Below are positions 1-9,810 of a stretch of DNA of 64,000 bases, in pieces. This DNA is from an uncultured Cytophagales bacterium (GTDB lineage: Bacteria > Bacteroidota > Bacteroidia > Cytophagales > Cyclobacteriaceae). The notes under the pieces were generated by a model. That model was not told the origin of the DNA. It saw nothing but the letters and a program-made list of their open reading frames with translations, and did not search any database. Both the position numbers and the translations under genes were made by a program. Positions within the stretch are counted from its first letter, which is position 1. Each line of letters starts with the position of its first letter. Location of the stretch: NCBI GenBank assembly GCA_913057175.1, contig CAJXNP010000003.1, forward strand, positions 1-64,000. Reading direction: 5' to 3'.

Positions 1-153
1 ACACCTTGAGTCTAAGGGCTCATTGTCTCAAAACCCCAACATCTCACTTCAAATATTTTTTAAATGCGTTTGCCCTGATTTACTCACCCCATTTATATCC
101 TTATTCCAACATTTCATTAAATTGAACGCTTATCCATAAACTATTCAAAACAA

Positions 154-2211
154 ATGAAGCCCGTTTATTCCTTGCTGTTTCTGATCCCTATCCTTTTGTC
201 ATGTCAGCCTGAGTCAGATTCAACAAAAAGAAAGAATCCATTCTTAACCAATCTGAATGATCCAATTGACTATGCCAATGTTGCAGCCGAAGACCTGGAT
301 GAATACGCCCGGGTTTCCGTAGAAAATGCTGTCAACAAAATAGCAGAAATCAAATCTATTGAAGCTCCTACATTTGAAAATACCTTTGTTGCGCTGGATG
401 ATATGTACCACGAGCTCGGAAAGGCCAGCGATAATTGCTTTACCATGTATTGGGTTTCGCCAGATTCCCTCACCAGGGTAAGAGGATTAGCAGATTATCA
501 GTTGATCGATTCACTCATCAATGAGATCGGGTCCGACAGACAATTATTTGACAAAATTGATCAATACCGAAACTCAGAAGAATACGGAACGCTGGAAGGG
601 TATCGAAAAAGATTTGTCGATGACCTGGTCGTGTATTTTGAGCAGTCCGGTGTGAATTTTGAACCCGAAAAACTGGAAAGATTCAAGCAGCTTACCAATG
701 AGATAACCGACCTTTCGTCACAATACTCCATCAACATGAACTCAGCCGACAGGGTATTGGTGATCACAGAGGAAGAATCGGAAGGACTTCCGGATAATTT
801 CAAAAAGAGCTATCTCAATGACGATGGCCAATATCACATCCCGGTCATCCCAGCCACGCGAAATCAGGTAATAGAGAACGCTATCATGGAATCCACGCGA
901 AAGACCTACTTAGTGGAATACTACAATCGCGGGATGGATGAAAACATGAAAATACTGGACCAGCTGATCGCCAAACGTTACGAGATTGGGCAGTTGATGG
1001 GGCCAGGGTCTTATGCTGATTACAACCTCAAACCAAAGATGGCTAAAACTCCTGAAAATGTATGGACTTTCATCAATGACCTGATTACTCAAACAAAGCC
1101 AAAAGCCATCGAAGATCACGAAAAGCTGATGCTTTTCAGAAATGAAAACATAAACAATCAGGGCAATCAACCTGTCGAACCCTGGAATGTAGCCTTTTAT
1201 AAAAACCAACTTCTTAAAACCACCTTCGAAGTTGACCATGAAAAAATACGTGAATATTTGCCCATGGAGTCCTGTCTAAGTGGAATGATGGATATTTACC
1301 AACAGGTCTTAGGTTATGAATTCCGAAAGGTTGAAAATCCGTCCGTCTGGCATGAAGAAGTGGAAATGTACGAAGTATATGATGGAGAGACCCTGCGAGG
1401 CCGGTTTTACCTTGATTTATTTCCACGACCCAATAAAGAGTCCTGGTTTTATGGGGTTGGTTTATCACCTGGAAAGATGACCAGCGAGGGATATGAAGTT
1501 CCGGTAAAAATGTTGCTAGGAAATTTTGCAAGGCCAACGGATGAACTACCCTCCCTTATCAGCCACAGCGATCTCAGGATCCTCTTTCATGAGTTCGGTC
1601 ACATCATGGATGGGATATCCTATCGTGGAGAGCTTGCCTGGCAGGCAAATTCCAAAGCAGACTTTGTAGAATCCATGTCTCAGATCTTTGAAAACTGGAT
1701 CTGGGATTACGACATGTTAAGCACCTTTGCCATTCACTACGAATCGGGAGACACACTACCCCAAGAAATATTTGACAAAATGCTAAATGCTAAAAATGTC
1801 AACTCAGGACTGTCAGCCATTGGAAGCCTCCGATCGAGCACGTATGACATGACGATCTATGATCGGTTTGACCCTGCTTCCCCCATCAATACGGACGACC
1901 TTTGGAAGCAGATAGATCATGAAATTGGTGTTATGGATGGCTATATAGAAGGAACCCATCCGCAGGCAAGCTGGATACACATCAATACGCATCCGGTTTA
2001 CTATTATGGCTACCTTTGGTCCGATGTCTATGCACAGGATATGTTCACAGAATTTGAAAAAAACGGCCTCCTCAACCAGGCAACGGGAATTCGCTACCGG
2101 GACATTATTCTTGCCAATGGGCTGCAAAGAGATCCGGTTGAAGCGGTCGAAGAATTCCTTGGACGACCTTCGAATAATGAGGCGTACATCAAAAGTTTAG
2201 GATTGGATTAA
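154..2211 (+). CDS. M3 family metallopeptidase (Dcp/oligopeptidase-like), lipoprotein
   Basis: This is a zinc oligopeptidase of family M3, which trims short peptides. The protein has 685 residues, as expected for the family. The N terminus is a lipoprotein signal (hydrophobic run ending LLSC, Cys about residue 17), so it is probably anchored on a membrane facing the periplasm. The zinc motif HEFGH is at residues 479-483, and a Glu-rich stretch (residues about 505-515, DFVESMSQ) supplies the expected third ligand region. The C-terminal segment with YYYGYLWSDVYAQDMF is typical of M3A enzymes. The ATG at 154 is directly followed by the signal sequence. The next gene starts 13 bases downstream, so the two may be co-transcribed although their functions look unrelated. 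The family call is secure; the substrate is unknown. Confidence 0.93.
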   Translation: MKPVYSLLFLIPILLSCQPESDSTKRKNPFLTNLNDPIDYANVAAEDLDEYARVSVENAVNKIAEIKSIEAPTFENTFVALDDMYHELGKASDNCFTMYWVSPDSLTRVRGLADYQLIDSLINEIGSDRQLFDKIDQYRNSEEYGTLEGYRKRFVDDLVVYFEQSGVNFEPEKLERFKQLTNEITDLSSQYSINMNSADRVLVITEEESEGLPDNFKKSYLNDDGQYHIPVIPATRNQVIENAIMESTRKTYLVEYYNRGMDENMKILDQLIAKRYEIGQLMGPGSYADYNLKPKMAKTPENVWTFINDLITQTKPKAIEDHEKLMLFRNENINNQGNQPVEPWNVAFYKNQLLKTTFEVDHEKIREYLPMESCLSGMMDIYQQVLGYEFRKVENPSVWHEEVEMYEVYDGETLRGRFYLDLFPRPNKESWFYGVGLSPGKMTSEGYEVPVKMLLGNFARPTDELPSLISHSDLRILFHEFGHIMDGISYRGELAWQANSKADFVESMSQIFENWIWDYDMLSTFAIHYESGDTLPQEIFDKMLNAKNVNSGLSAIGSLRSSTYDMTIYDRFDPASPINTDDLWKQIDHEIGVMDGYIEGTHPQASWIHINTHPVYYYGYLWSDVYAQDMFTEFEKNGLLNQATGIRYRDIILANGLQRDPVEAVEEFLGRPSNNEAYIKSLGLD

Positions 2212-2224
2212 AACAACTGATATT

Positions 2225-3472
2225 ATGAAAAAATTAGGAAAATATTCATTTGGGGTTGGAGACAGGTTTATGCAGGAAGGGCCATTTCAATTGTCGGCAT
2301 TCATGGCAGCCAGGGAGCTTGGAGTTGAAATTACACCAGTGTGGAACAAATCAAAAAGAGAGCACCAGACAGTCGGGACCGGTCCAAAAACTGTACGGGA
2401 AGAAGCTGATTCTGCCATTACTTCAGCCAATTGGCAGGAACCTTATTTTGTCGATGCAGATCACATCACGTATGATTCGGCTGATGAGTTCGTGCCCTAT
2501 TCTGATTTTTTCACGATTGATGTGGCCAATCAAATTGATGCCGGGGTATCGGATGAGGAACTTGAGACATTTAAAACAGAAAATGACTCATACCTGGGCG
2601 ATCTGCATATTGAAGGAATTGACTCTCCATTTCAGATCACCCATCAATTCCTGGAATTAGTCGCCAATAAATACTACAGGGCTATCAAAGAAGCTAAGCG
2701 CATCTATGAAAAAATAGTGGCACATAAAAATCATGACCAGATTGTCATTGAAGTTTCCATCGATGAAGTAGACAGTCCTCAAAGTCCGCTGGAGCTGTTT
2801 TTCATCCTCAAAATGCTGGGTGAAGCCAAGGTCCCGATTCGAACCATCGCTCCAAAATTCATTGGACGCTTCAATAAAGGTGTGGATTATGAAGGCGATC
2901 TGAATGTTTTTGAGAAGGAATTTGAAGAATGCCTGATGGTGGTTAGCCATTGCATCGCCAATTTTGGGCTACCACCTGACCTGAAAATTAGTGTTCACAC
3001 AGGAAGTGATAAATTTTCCCTTTATCCAATCATAAACAAGTTGATCAAAAAGCACGATTCAGGGTTGCATCTCAAAACGGCCGGCACCACCTGGCTGGAA
3101 GAAGTAATTGGCCTGGCAGAAGCGGGAGGGCAAGGGTTGGATTTTGTAAAAGAGATTTACAAACAAGCAATGGACCAATACGATAAACTGACCGGCCCCT
3201 ACAGTACGGTGCTTAATATTAATAAAAACCTCCTGCCATCGTTTGAGGAAGCCTCCAAATGGGATAGTAAAAAGTTTGTCAACAGTTTGAACCACGATAA
3301 GAACCATACGGAATACAACCCCAGCATGAGGCAACTTTTTCATACTGCTTACAAAATAGCTGCCGAAAAACAGGATGAATTTTTCGATTTGCTGAAAGTT
3401 CACAAAGACCTCATCGGAAACAGGGTCTTCAAAAATATTTTTGACAGGCATATCAAGCCTTTGTATCTCTAA
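2225..3472 (+). CDS. uxaE: Tagaturonate epimerase family protein (UxaE)
   Basis: The 415-residue protein resembles the UxaE family, known to interconvert D-tagaturonate and D-fructuronate in hexuronate catabolism. The call rests on the overall look of the N terminus (LGKYSFGVGDRF, EGPFQLSAF) and the central stretches VEVSIDEVDSPQSP-like and KISVHTGSDKFSLYP, plus the family-typical length. No signal peptide is present, so it is cytosolic. The ATG at 2225 follows the M3 peptidase gene by 13 bases. No other hexuronate genes (UxaC, UxuA, kinases, transporter) are in the window, so its pathway partners must lie elsewhere. Recognition is by eye; the reaction is taken from the family. Confidence 0.8.
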   Translation: MKKLGKYSFGVGDRFMQEGPFQLSAFMAARELGVEITPVWNKSKREHQTVGTGPKTVREEADSAITSANWQEPYFVDADHITYDSADEFVPYSDFFTIDVANQIDAGVSDEELETFKTENDSYLGDLHIEGIDSPFQITHQFLELVANKYYRAIKEAKRIYEKIVAHKNHDQIVIEVSIDEVDSPQSPLELFFILKMLGEAKVPIRTIAPKFIGRFNKGVDYEGDLNVFEKEFEECLMVVSHCIANFGLPPDLKISVHTGSDKFSLYPIINKLIKKHDSGLHLKTAGTTWLEEVIGLAEAGGQGLDFVKEIYKQAMDQYDKLTGPYSTVLNINKNLLPSFEEASKWDSKKFVNSLNHDKNHTEYNPSMRQLFHTAYKIAAEKQDEFFDLLKVHKDLIGNRVFKNIFDRHIKPLYL

Positions 3473-3777
3473 AATGTTAAATCTGGCATTAATCGAATCC
3501 CAGTCCCTGGTTGGTGTCCCACTGATATAATTTAAGAAAGGCTAAGGGCTAGCGAGACATCATCTTGGCCGAGAAAAACCTTACCCGCATCCCGTTTTAT
3601 CTTTGTCTGCATTAAGTAAAATCATTTTGCTCAAAGTGTTCAATCATTTACCGCATAATGTTTCATCATTTTGCTCAAAGTGTTTGGACATTTTCCGCAA
3701 AGTATTTTATTACATTGAAATCCGGAATTTAAACCCTTCGGGCCATCGTTGGCATTAAGTAAAAAATATCAAAATCA
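3473..3777. other. Intergenic region with a degenerate 44-bp direct repeat
   Basis: No gene is visible. The 20-mer ATCATTTTGCTCAAAGTGTT occurs at 3621-3640 and again at 3665-3684. Each copy is followed by a related CATTTWCCGCA segment, giving a two-copy repeat with a 44-bp period. GCATTAAGTAAAA also occurs twice (about 3609 and 3752). A short ACCCTTCGGG stretch near 3731 resembles the small palindromes seen near 62.4 kb. Confidence 0.6.
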
Positions 3778-4095
3778 ATGGAACGAATCGTCATTGTAGC
3801 TTACCGTCCGTTACCCGGAAAAGAAAAGGAGCTGATGGAATTAACCAAAACACATTAGGAGATCCTTGATAAAGAAAATCTTGTTTCTGCCAGAAAACCT
3901 GTCATTCTACAAGCCCGGGATGGGACGATCATTGAAGTTTTTGGCTGGAAATCACAAAAAGCTATGGAATCCGCCCACTCCAATCCAACAGTTCAGAAAA
4001 TGTGGGAGGCATATGCCAGGGTTTGCCAGTACATCCCCATCAGTAAGGTAAAGGAAAGCGAGGATCCGTTTTCTGAGTTTACGCCGGTTAATTGA
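3778..4095 (+). pseudogene. Small dimeric alpha/beta-barrel (ABM-like) protein, interrupted by an in-frame TAG
   Basis: Reading from the ATG at 3778 gives MERIVIVAYRPLPGKEKELM and so on, then a TAG at 3856-3858 (codon 27). The same frame stays open afterwards for 78 codons to TGA at 4093-4095. The second part contains VILQARDGTIIEVFGWKS, SAHSNPTVQKMWEAY and ends FSEFTPVN. The arrangement (beta strand, helix with KEKEL, then EVFEWKS-like strand and NP.V..MW helix) is what is seen in small ferredoxin-fold monooxygenase-like proteins of about 105 residues. One substitution therefore separates this from an intact gene. A sequencing error, a true recent pseudogene or a recoded stop are all possible. 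Plus-strand ORFs in other frames here are shadows. Confidence 0.65.
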
Positions 4096-4150
4096 AAATT
4101 TTTGCTTTTCCTATTTATATCTATGCCCGGTTTGTAGAGAACCATTTTTC

Positions 4151-6988
4151 CTAATTCGCCAATTCAAAACTTGTGATCAAAAACTCGAAAGGCGTTGTTT
4201 CTCCAAAATAATCGTCATCCAGCACATAATTGAAACGGAAAGCCATCGTCATCTGGAACAGGCGAAACAATCGCATATCGATGTACAGCTGGGCGCCAGT
4301 AGAATTCATATTCTGTTCGAACGACTGGATCGTTCCTTTGGAATAATCGAAAAACAATTCTCCACGGAGTCGCTGAAAAAATGCCACCGAGCCAAGCGAC
4401 AGGTCCGGATACCAAAGTGGTAATTCATAATTTGCTCCAAGCACATAGATCTCCTCAAATGGCGCGGACAAGTACCCTCTCGGCATCATAAAATCATCGA
4501 CATATCGATAGGTGTTGACAACCTCTTCTTTTTTATATCTTCCTGCAAAATTGAAAGAATGATTTCGAGTAAATCCGGGGAAAAAGAGATTAGTGACCGC
4601 CTTGAATTGCATAGGGTTTTCATCAATGGCTTCCTGATAACGGAGGTTAACCACCTGCCCCCAGCGTGGCTTGACTTGTTGCCTTGCTGTTTCCCTTAAC
4701 CGGAAGAATTCAAGTTCCCCTTTCCATCCATCAAAGCTTTCATCCGCTGTAACGATGCTTACGTCCGACGAATCCAGCGCATCCACATCATAATATTCGT
4801 AATAACCTCCCAGCGTCAACCGGGTATGATGCGTTCCCTGGGTCAATTTAAATGGAAATTTCAAGCCAGCCGAAACTACATTCTCCCTCCACTCCTGTTC
4901 GTAATATTCCGGGATTTCCGACACATCGGTAATATCATCCGACCTTCGTCTGCCATGCTGAAATCCGACATCGATGATTGGATAAAGCGCAGCATATTCT
5001 GCATGGGCAAAATACCGGAACTGGTCTTCATTTGTATTGTAGGTAACTCCGAGCGTTCCCCGCAACGTGCTCATGATATTCCTGGTGTAAAACTCCAATC
5101 CATACTCCGGGGGGGATGGTATTGGGAACCACCCGTAAATGTTGAACAATCCTGAGGTCCAGGAGTTGTATTTTTCAACCTGGTATGTTGTGTCAACTTC
5201 CAGATGGGAAAGATCTTTCCCTTCTATCTCGTAGGATTTTTTATGGAACAAGATATCTGTCTCAGATTTCCCTGACCACCGCTCCCACTCATTCACATTC
5301 AAATCCATTTCCCGGATCTTGTATCCATCGGCTGTGTAAGCTGCATACAAGATTTTAGATCCATCAGGAGAGACAACCGGCTCATAAGCGCCAAATCGCA
5401 CACTTGTGATCCTGAATACTTCACCTGAAGATATTTTCACCGCATAAATATTGTCAATTCCTGTATATCCACCCGAAAACAAAACGTAATCCTTCCAGGG
5501 AAAAGGCCGGGTAACAGGCACCTCTGTTTCAGACAAAATGGTGGTCAATCCTCCTGTTTCAGAATCGATTTTGACAATGCTGTTGCCTCCGGTTGTTATG
5601 GACAAAGCCACCAAAGACCGATTGTCACCCATCCAGCGCAGATGGGTAATGAACTTGTTGGAAGGAACTGGTAATTTTCTGATCACCTCACCATCCTCTG
5701 CATTCAAAATGGTGATGAAAAAGCGATTGAATTCATCTGTCTCGTGAACGGCAATAAGCTTTCCATCGTGAGAAGGCGCAGGCATGAAGTACCGGCTCTT
5801 GCCCGATATTTTTCTCGTTTTACCCGTCCTGAAATCATAGACTTTAACAATCGAATAGTCTTTGTTCACCCATCGCTCATGAAATGAAGATTCCGCCCAG
5901 GCCATCAGGTTTCCTTCGATGACAGTCGTAGCGTGATCTTCCGTATAAACACCCGGGGAAAACAACCTCATTTCTTTCCCATCAGACATTTGGTAGTAAG
6001 TCCTGATCAAATCGAATCCCGATTTCAAAGCAACGATCGAACCATCTTCCAAATAGTGTGGATACCGGTAATTTGTATAAGTTTTGGTCTGTTCCTCCGT
6101 CATTGTTTCGGAAGGTGTCAGATCCAATTCCGCATCTGTTTTTTCAAAAAGGCTATCCAGATCGATCATCGTGGCCTGGTACAAGTCCTTTGTTCCCATA
6201 CCTGTGAGATCTTTCAAGCTTCGGCTGAGCGGATAAATAAATCCTTTTTTATAGTGGGTATCATAAAGCACCTTCGACCAGACATCAACTCCGTGGTCGT
6301 TTCTGACTTTATTCACCATGTAATATCCCAGGCGATAGGGATTGGGAATGAAATCCTTGTACGAATAAAAATGGGCTTTTTCATAGTTATAATCATATCC
6401 CGCCAGTCGCAACGCCCTGTATTCCATGTGAAAAGAAGGCAACCTTCCCCTCCCCCCTTTCGAATAAATCGTTTCAGCGTAGGTGGCATCCCCTTCGCGG
6501 AACCAAAGTGGCTGAAGCATCAATGCATTCAATAACCAGCCTGTCTGACCCATCAGGATCTTCCAGGGAAGGGTGATGCCTCCACGTGCCATGTCAAACT
6601 GTTGGGTATGGCGATATTCATGAATGGTCAGCACATCCGTCCACATGGTTGGCCCCATGAATGGGTTTTGAGGATATGAAAGGTACAATTCATTCCTCCA
6701 GGGTGCCGGTGTAGAGAATCCCGCCGGAAGCGTCGATTGATTTTGCATGATAACCGGTACTCTCCTGGTTTTCACGTCACCGATAATGGAACTATCATGT
6801 ACATTTTGAAACTCCATCAATGAGGCGATCCTGAATGCGGAGCTATCCATCCCCACAGGAAAAATAACTTTCCCAAAACCTCCTTCGATCTGCATCCATT
6901 TCATGGACGGCGGATTGAGACCAATCTGTTCTTGGCACCATCCTGAAAAAGTAACAAAAACCAACAGCCAACTGAATACAATTCTCAT
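4151..6988 (-). CDS. Secreted protein: HEYRH metallopeptidase-like domain, TolB-like beta-propeller, C-terminal outer-membrane barrel
   Basis: The start chosen at 6988 gives MRIVFSWLLVFVTFSGWCQ, a clean signal peptide; ATG 7024 and TTG 7033 are in-frame alternatives (960 residues from 7033). A HEXXH motif (HEYRH) begins at residue 123, followed by WFREGDATYAET, whose Glu is placed like the third zinc ligand of gluzincins. The middle (about 290-620) has repeated TolB/PD40-like blades such as SPDGSKILYAAYT and SHDGKLIAVHETD. The last 300 residues are rich in alternating aromatic beta strands (for example YFAHAEYAALYPIIDVGF), which fits an outer-membrane barrel. I infer an outer-membrane protein with an external protease-like head. 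The combination is unassigned functionally; barrel and propeller calls are from strand pattern, not homology search. Confidence 0.75.
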   Translation of the reverse strand: MRIVFSWLLVFVTFSGWCQEQIGLNPPSMKWMQIEGGFGKVIFPVGMDSSAFRIASLMEFQNVHDSSIIGDVKTRRVPVIMQNQSTLPAGFSTPAPWRNELYLSYPQNPFMGPTMWTDVLTIHEYRHTQQFDMARGGITLPWKILMGQTGWLLNALMLQPLWFREGDATYAETIYSKGGRGRLPSFHMEYRALRLAGYDYNYEKAHFYSYKDFIPNPYRLGYYMVNKVRNDHGVDVWSKVLYDTHYKKGFIYPLSRSLKDLTGMGTKDLYQATMIDLDSLFEKTDAELDLTPSETMTEEQTKTYTNYRYPHYLEDGSIVALKSGFDLIRTYYQMSDGKEMRLFSPGVYTEDHATTVIEGNLMAWAESSFHERWVNKDYSIVKVYDFRTGKTRKISGKSRYFMPAPSHDGKLIAVHETDEFNRFFITILNAEDGEVIRKLPVPSNKFITHLRWMGDNRSLVALSITTGGNSIVKIDSETGGLTTILSETEVPVTRPFPWKDYVLFSGGYTGIDNIYAVKISSGEVFRITSVRFGAYEPVVSPDGSKILYAAYTADGYKIREMDLNVNEWERWSGKSETDILFHKKSYEIEGKDLSHLEVDTTYQVEKYNSWTSGLFNIYGWFPIPSPPEYGLEFYTRNIMSTLRGTLGVTYNTNEDQFRYFAHAEYAALYPIIDVGFQHGRRRSDDITDVSEIPEYYEQEWRENVVSAGLKFPFKLTQGTHHTRLTLGGYYEYYDVDALDSSDVSIVTADESFDGWKGELEFFRLRETARQQVKPRWGQVVNLRYQEAIDENPMQFKAVTNLFFPGFTRNHSFNFAGRYKKEEVVNTYRYVDDFMMPRGYLSAPFEEIYVLGANYELPLWYPDLSLGSVAFFQRLRGELFFDYSKGTIQSFEQNMNSTGAQLYIDMRLFRLFQMTMAFRFNYVLDDDYFGETTPFEFLITSFELAN

Positions 6989-7061
6989 TCTTAAAAAATT
7001 TTTCCGCAATGATACATGATCCATTCTAAACAATCGTATTAACCGCTAAGTCGGCACCACT

Positions 7062-8183
7062 TTACAGCTGAATTTTAGAGGTCTTATTGTGCTGATTCTT
7101 CCATTCACTTGGTGTCAGCCCAGTTACTTTTTTGAAATTGGTATTAAAGGCGGTTTTGGACTTAAATCCTGCTTCAAGTCCCAGGGCGGACAAATTCAAG
7201 TGATTAAATTTATCATCCATGATCATTTGCTTCACTTCCTCCACGCGGTAATCATTGACAAATGCATAAAAATTTTTGTTAAAATGTTCATTGATGACCT
7301 GGGTTAGATGGTGGCGGGAAATCTCCATGTCCTTTGCTACCTGGTCAATGGTAATATTAGGATTCCGGTAAGGTTTTTCTTTATTCATATATTGGGTAAG
7401 CTGTTCCCGGTAAGAAATTGCCTTTTCCTCTTTCAATCCGGATCGCTCATATTTTTTCATACCATTTTTTGAATGACCTGTTTTCAGGTTGAAAACTTCG
7501 GGAATCAGCATGGATTTATACGAAAGGAGGTATATCCCCACGGTAATGGTTAATTGCACCAACAGGTAAAACTTATTTACTTCCAGGCCGAAAATGATTA
7601 AATGTGAAATGGTAAAGGATAACACATAAATACAAGTGATGAATATCAGGAAGAATTCCAGCCATTGAATGTCTTTTGAGTTGTGAATATTTTCATTTTG
7701 GGTCGGCTGATTTCTGTATTTTCTCAATAACCATATTGCCAGAATATTATAGAACAGGATCTGAATGATCAGGCCTTCAAAAGCAATGAAACCCGCCAGG
7801 TCTGATTCAAAGAAACTGTTCCCGCCGATAAGAACCGTAATAATTTCAAGCGTTAACCCTAAAGCAAAGGGAGAAAAATGAAGATAGTGTGACGATCGAA
7901 ATGTCCGTTGGCTTTTAACCAGATAATACACAAAAAGATAAATTAATGGCCCGTATAAAAAATTGCCAAGGGCAAGAACAGTAAAAGTCCATTTAAAAAA
8001 CGGGTATTGCGTGAGGTTGGCCTCCATATAAGGCTCCAAAAGACCCAGGGAAAAGAACAGGATGAATATGCCCATGAGCTTCCTGGTCAGGCTGATATTT
8101 TTACCTGACAAAAATACGATGCTGAGTATCAAACCCTGACCAGCACCGATAAAGGAGATGAACTGAAATACCTGTTCAAACAC
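7062..8183 (-). CDS. AraC-family transcriptional regulator with N-terminal membrane domain
   Basis: The protein has 373 residues. The N-terminal 230 residues hold about seven hydrophobic helices (from FISFIGAGQGLILSIVFLSG to LTITVGIYLLSY). The C-terminal 100 residues are a double helix-turn-helix of AraC type (DQVAKDMEISRHHLTQVINE, then LGLEAGFKSKTAFNTNFKKV and the closing TGLTPSEWKN). This membrane-AraC layout is common in Bacteroidota, where it probably links an envelope signal to transcription. It is divergent from the cyclase-like gene at 8329, and its stop lies 73 bases from the start of the barrel protein gene on the same strand. The target genes are unknown. Confidence 0.88.
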   Translation of the reverse strand: MFEQVFQFISFIGAGQGLILSIVFLSGKNISLTRKLMGIFILFFSLGLLEPYMEANLTQYPFFKWTFTVLALGNFLYGPLIYLFVYYLVKSQRTFRSSHYLHFSPFALGLTLEIITVLIGGNSFFESDLAGFIAFEGLIIQILFYNILAIWLLRKYRNQPTQNENIHNSKDIQWLEFFLIFITCIYVLSFTISHLIIFGLEVNKFYLLVQLTITVGIYLLSYKSMLIPEVFNLKTGHSKNGMKKYERSGLKEEKAISYREQLTQYMNKEKPYRNPNITIDQVAKDMEISRHHLTQVINEHFNKNFYAFVNDYRVEEVKQMIMDDKFNHLNLSALGLEAGFKSKTAFNTNFKKVTGLTPSEWKNQHNKTSKIQL

Positions 8184-8328
8184 AGGTTAAAGTTATCAAA
8201 TTATTTTATTTGACCGGATTACTCATTCTAATGATACAAATGTGTATGTGAGTAATAAACTCATCATAAATCTACCAAACCTGTTTATTCCACTAAGAAC
8301 TCTGCATTCTTTCTACTTATATTTAGGA

Positions 8329-9621
8329 ATGAAACAGACCAATTCGGCTAATACCCCGGAAAAATTCCATTTCGATCTGATGGAAAATGAACGGTTGCGG
8401 TCGATGTTTGTCGGGGTAACTGTTCTTTTGATAATAATCGTTCTTTTTCTCTATATTTTTCTAAACTATGACCTGTTTGCACAAAATTTTACCAACAGGT
8501 TTTATTGGTTTGCCGGCATCTTTTTATTGGTGTTTCTTGCTGTCCGTGGGTTTCTAATCTCAAAGTATATTAAAGTACTATACCTGAAAAAAAAGACCAT
8601 TCCCAAAAAATTCCTGTATGTGAATGTACTTTTTGAAGTAAGTATCCCCTCGGCGATTATTTTATTCTTCGGGCTACAGGTAAATCCATATGTTTCCCTG
8701 ATCTCCCCTCTGACACAGATCTATTTCATCATGATCGTTTTAACCATCATGGAAATGGACATGCGTATTTCTACATTCGCCGGAATTCTCTCCGGGCTGG
8801 AATTCTTTATCATAAGTTATTATCTGAAAACCGATTTTGAGCCGCCTAACGAGTTTGCGCTTATCGGAACCAATATGTATTATGTTGGAAGGAGCATGAT
8901 GATGATTGGGACAGGTGTCATCGCGGGTTTTCTTGCAGAAAGAATAAAAAATAGCGCTATTAACCTCTATACCCAGCAGGAAGAAACGAGGAAAATCGAG
9001 CAGCTTTTCGGTCAGCAGCTTTCACCACAAATTGCCAAAAGATTGATGGAAAGCACCTCGCTCATTCAGCCTGAAAAACACCAGGCATGCATCATGTTTC
9101 TCGATATCCGTGATTTTACACAGACTACTGAAAACATGTCGCCGGAAGAAATCATTGGCTTCCAAAACCACATTTTTTCGGATATGTTCGGTATTGTAAA
9201 CCAGTACAATGGTGTCGTCAATCAGATAATGGGTGATGGGTTCATGGCTACATTCGGCGCACCTGTGACATCCAATCAATGTTGTGAAGAAGCTGTACAA
9301 TGTAGCCTGTCACTACTCTCCAGCCTGAAGAAAATGAACCAACAATCAGATTTTCCGAAAACCAGGTTTGGGATAGGGCTCCACTATGGTTCCGTAGTCA
9401 CAGGTAATATTGGCACAGAAGAAAGAAGACAATTTTCCATTACAGGCCAGACGGTTATCATTGCTTCGCGCATTGAACAGCTTAACAAAACGCTCGACAC
9501 ACAACTGCTTTTTTCCGAGGATGTTCATCAACAATTAGCTAACCACAAATTTGAATTTACCAAATTTGGCAAACATCCGATCAAAGGTTTGAGCCAGCCG
9601 GTTAATATTTTTGGTATGTAG
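8329..9621 (+). CDS. Membrane-bound class III adenylate/guanylate cyclase-like protein, catalytic Asn replaced
   Basis: The ATG at 8329 (430 residues) is preferred over the upstream GTG at 8242, because the extra residues resemble nothing. Six hydrophobic helices fill residues about 20-220, followed by a class III nucleotide cyclase domain. The metal-binding Asp residues are in IMFLDIRDF (D259) and MGDGFMATFG (D303). In the motif usually written as TVNxAxR, the sequence is TVIIASR: Ile377 (ATC) stands where the transition-state Asn normally sits, while Arg381 is kept. The enzyme may therefore be weak, inactive or a nucleotide-sensing homologue. The gene stands alone between the AraC-type regulator and the S9 peptidase. 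Confidence 0.87.
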   Translation: MKQTNSANTPEKFHFDLMENERLRSMFVGVTVLLIIIVLFLYIFLNYDLFAQNFTNRFYWFAGIFLLVFLAVRGFLISKYIKVLYLKKKTIPKKFLYVNVLFEVSIPSAIILFFGLQVNPYVSLISPLTQIYFIMIVLTIMEMDMRISTFAGILSGLEFFIISYYLKTDFEPPNEFALIGTNMYYVGRSMMMIGTGVIAGFLAERIKNSAINLYTQQEETRKIEQLFGQQLSPQIAKRLMESTSLIQPEKHQACIMFLDIRDFTQTTENMSPEEIIGFQNHIFSDMFGIVNQYNGVVNQIMGDGFMATFGAPVTSNQCCEEAVQCSLSLLSSLKKMNQQSDFPKTRFGIGLHYGSVVTGNIGTEERRQFSITGQTVIIASRIEQLNKTLDTQLLFSEDVHQQLANHKFEFTKFGKHPIKGLSQPVNIFGM

Positions 9622-9810
9622 AATTAAATTATCGGGATTCCACAATCTTTATTATTTTCGAATATAAACGATAAAATAGCCAGTGTCCAAAACATCAGTT
9701 TTTGCCTGGATTTACCCATCCATTACTTAATATAGGGTAACACCTCACAGTGGATCAATATTTATTGTTTAACTCATTCTCCTTAATTACAATTGAAAAA
9801 CTTATCTCTT

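Noticed and set aside
3866-4051. 61-codon ORF overlapping the broken small gene
   Set aside because: It is in a different frame from the conserved-looking protein and lacks protein character.
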